From: Cyanobium sp. FGCU6
GTDB taxonomy: Bacteria > Cyanobacteriota > Cyanobacteriia > PCC-6307 > Cyanobiaceae
DNA length: 64,000 bases
Reading direction: 5' to 3'
Assembly: GCA_024958655.1 (NCBI GenBank)
Contig: JANWUR010000006.1
Location: 116,159-180,158, forward strand
Shown piece after piece: positions 62,337 through 64,000 of the stretch. Within the stretch, counting starts at the first letter, position 1; each line of letters begins with the position of its first letter. The notes under the pieces were generated by a model, which saw only the letters and a list, made by a program, of their open reading frames with translations, had not been told where the DNA came from and ran no database searches. Both the position numbers and the translations under genes were made by a program.

Positions 62337-63314
62337 CTAGCGGTGAAGCGGGTCCCCGGCCAGGAGCTTCTGAAGCTCGACCGTTGTGGCAGCTCCCCGG
62401 TGGCCGATCAGCACGAGGGCGCTGCCGCCGGCCGGGGCGCTGCCCGACGGCGCCGGCTCCAGGCTCCAGCGGTTGCCCACCAGCTGGAACAGCTGGGCCC
62501 GGGCGGGAGCGTCCGCCAGCAGCACGAAGCCCTTGGCCCGATGGATGCCCGCCGGCAGGGCGGCGGTAAAGCGCTCCAGCGCGGCGCGGCTGAGCGGACG
62601 TTCGCTGCGGAGGATCCAGGTCTCGAACCGTTCGCCATGGCGGTGGGCCGCCTCGCCGGGATCACCCCCGGCCCCGGAGTCCAGCAGGGGATCCGAGAGG
62701 GAGCTCGGCAGCGGGCTGCCGAGGCGGTGGCCCAGCAGCAGCTCCATGGGAACCTGCCCCCGCACCGTCTCCAGCCGCGGGATGCCTGGAGCCAGCGCCT
62801 CCAGAACCGCATGCAGGGCGAGGCGTTGACCGTCGTCGATCAGATCCAGTTTGTTCAGCAGCAGCAGATCGGCCTGGCGCAGCTGGCGCCGCACCACATC
62901 GCCCACGTACCTGTCGGCCGCCTGCCGCTCGATCCGCTCGCCGTCCACCACCACCAGCCGGGCATCGATGGTGAAGCCGAAGCCCTGGACCTGCTCGGCC
63001 ACCCGCAGCGGTTCGGCCACACCGCTGGCCTCGATCACCACGTGGTCGAACGCGGCGGCGCGGGCCTTCACCTGGCTGAGCACCTCGGCGAAGCCGCTCA
63101 GCAGCGAGCAGCAGAGGCAGCCGTTGGCCAGCTCGATCGTGTCACCCGCATGGGCGTGCACCAGGGCAGCGTCGATGTTGAGGCTGCCGAAGTCGTTCAC
63201 CAGAACGGCGATGCGTCGCCCGCCGGCATCGGCGAGCAGGTGGTTGAGCAGGGTGGTCTTGCCGGCGCCCAGATAGCCGCCGATCACCGTGACGGGGAGC
63301 GTCGCGGGGCTCAT
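62337..63314 (-). CDS. COG0523 (CobW-like) G3E-family GTPase
   Basis: VTVIGGYLGAGKTTLLNHLL, NDFGSLNIDAALV, ANGCLCCSL, LLLNKLDLID. Confidence 0.93.
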   Translation of the reverse strand: MSPATLPVTVIGGYLGAGKTTLLNHLLADAGGRRIAVLVNDFGSLNIDAALVHAHAGDTIELANGCLCCSLLSGFAEVLSQVKARAAAFDHVVIEASGVAEPLRVAEQVQGFGFTIDARLVVVDGERIERQAADRYVGDVVRRQLRQADLLLLNKLDLIDDGQRLALHAVLEALAPGIPRLETVRGQVPMELLLGHRLGSPLPSSLSDPLLDSGAGGDPGEAAHRHGERFETWILRSERPLSRAALERFTAALPAGIHRAKGFVLLADAPARAQLFQLVGNRWSLEPAPSGSAPAGGSALVLIGHRGAATTVELQKLLAGDPLHR

Positions 63315-63320
63315 CGGGGC

Positions 63321-63950
63321 TCAGGCGGCGGCCGGGGCGCGGTAGACGCTCCTGCCTTCCTTGAACGTCTCCACCACGGCGATGTTCAGGATGTCGGCGG
63401 CGGGGACGGCGGTGGGATCGGCGTCGAGGATCACCAGATCGGCGAGCTTGCCCGGCTCGATCGTGCCCTTCTCGCCCTCCTCGCGGATCTGCCAGGCCGC
63501 CTCGATCGTGAGCGCCTTGAGCGCCTGCCAGGGGCTGACGCGCTCCTGGGGCCCGATCACCTCGCCCTTGCGCGAGATCCGCTCCACCGCCGTCTGCACC
63601 ATCCGCATCGGCTCCACCGGCGTGACCGAGAAGTCGTTGTGGTTGGAGCAGCGGAGCCCCCTGGCGAGTGCCGAGGCCATCGGACTGAGGAAGAAGGCCC
63701 GCTCGCGGCCGAGGTTCTCCACGTGCACATCGCCCCAGAAGAAGGTGTGCACGGTGAAGAAGCTCGGCGTGAAGCCCAGCTCCACGTAGGCATCGAGCTG
63801 ATCGGGCCGCACGAACTGGGAGTGCACGATCACCGTGCGCCGGTCCTGCTCGGCGGTGAGGCCCGCGGCGCGGGCCGCGTCGATCATCAGGTCGATGGCG
63901 GCATCGCCGTTGCAGTGGCAGAAGATCGGGATGCCCTTCGCGGCACTTGA
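63321..63950 (-). pseudogene. Second amidohydrolase (YtcJ-like), C-terminal part; frame closed by TGA before window end
   Basis: SAAKGIPIFCHCNGDAAIDLMIDAARAAG...HTFFWGDVHVENLGRERAFFLSPMASA...CSNHNDFSVTPVEPMRMVQTAVERIS; TGA at 63953..63951 in the same frame. Confidence 0.65.
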
Positions 63951-64000
63951 TCAGCAACAAACCTCCGCAGACCTGAGCCGCCGCTCCGGCTGCGGTTCGC

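Overview
This 64 kb window is high-GC, gene-dense DNA from a picocyanobacterium; a Cyanobium/Synechococcus-like origin is inferred from gene content only. I see no rRNA, convincing tRNA or CRISPR array. Main blocks, in order: the C-terminal end of a CHAT-domain protein; hypB-hypF-hypC-nifJ; a photolyase/cryptochrome block (three family members) next to a CYP120-like P450; an adenylate/guanylate cyclase overlapping a cyclic-nucleotide-binding MscS channel; a LOG-like/Nit2-like fusion; a lower-GC island with a choice-of-anchor-L, PEP-CTERM-like protein flanked by decayed sequence; a PfkB kinase pair; a zinc locus (znuA/znuC/znuB, a candidate Zur box and a His-rich outer-membrane protein); an OpuB-type permease/substrate-binding fusion with a 9-bp tandem repeat linker; a degraded AAA/PIN/antitoxin scar; dcd, Nif11, debranching enzyme and GH57; a PAS-GGDEF protein; an arylsulfatase with an N-terminal DUF1269-like region; an LPOR-like SDR overlapping an amine oxidase; a RimB-like/RimK fusion; DUF1254 plus a DHOD-like protein; PstS; ferredoxin; and a TRIC/amidohydrolase/COG0523 run in which both amidohydrolases look disrupted. 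No wholly new defence or mobile system is evident. The best leads are the zinc locus, the disrupted amidohydrolase/COG0523 operon, candidate CTG starts, unusual fusions, and small or decayed genes missing from the ORF track. All family calls are by eye from translated motifs; no searches were run.
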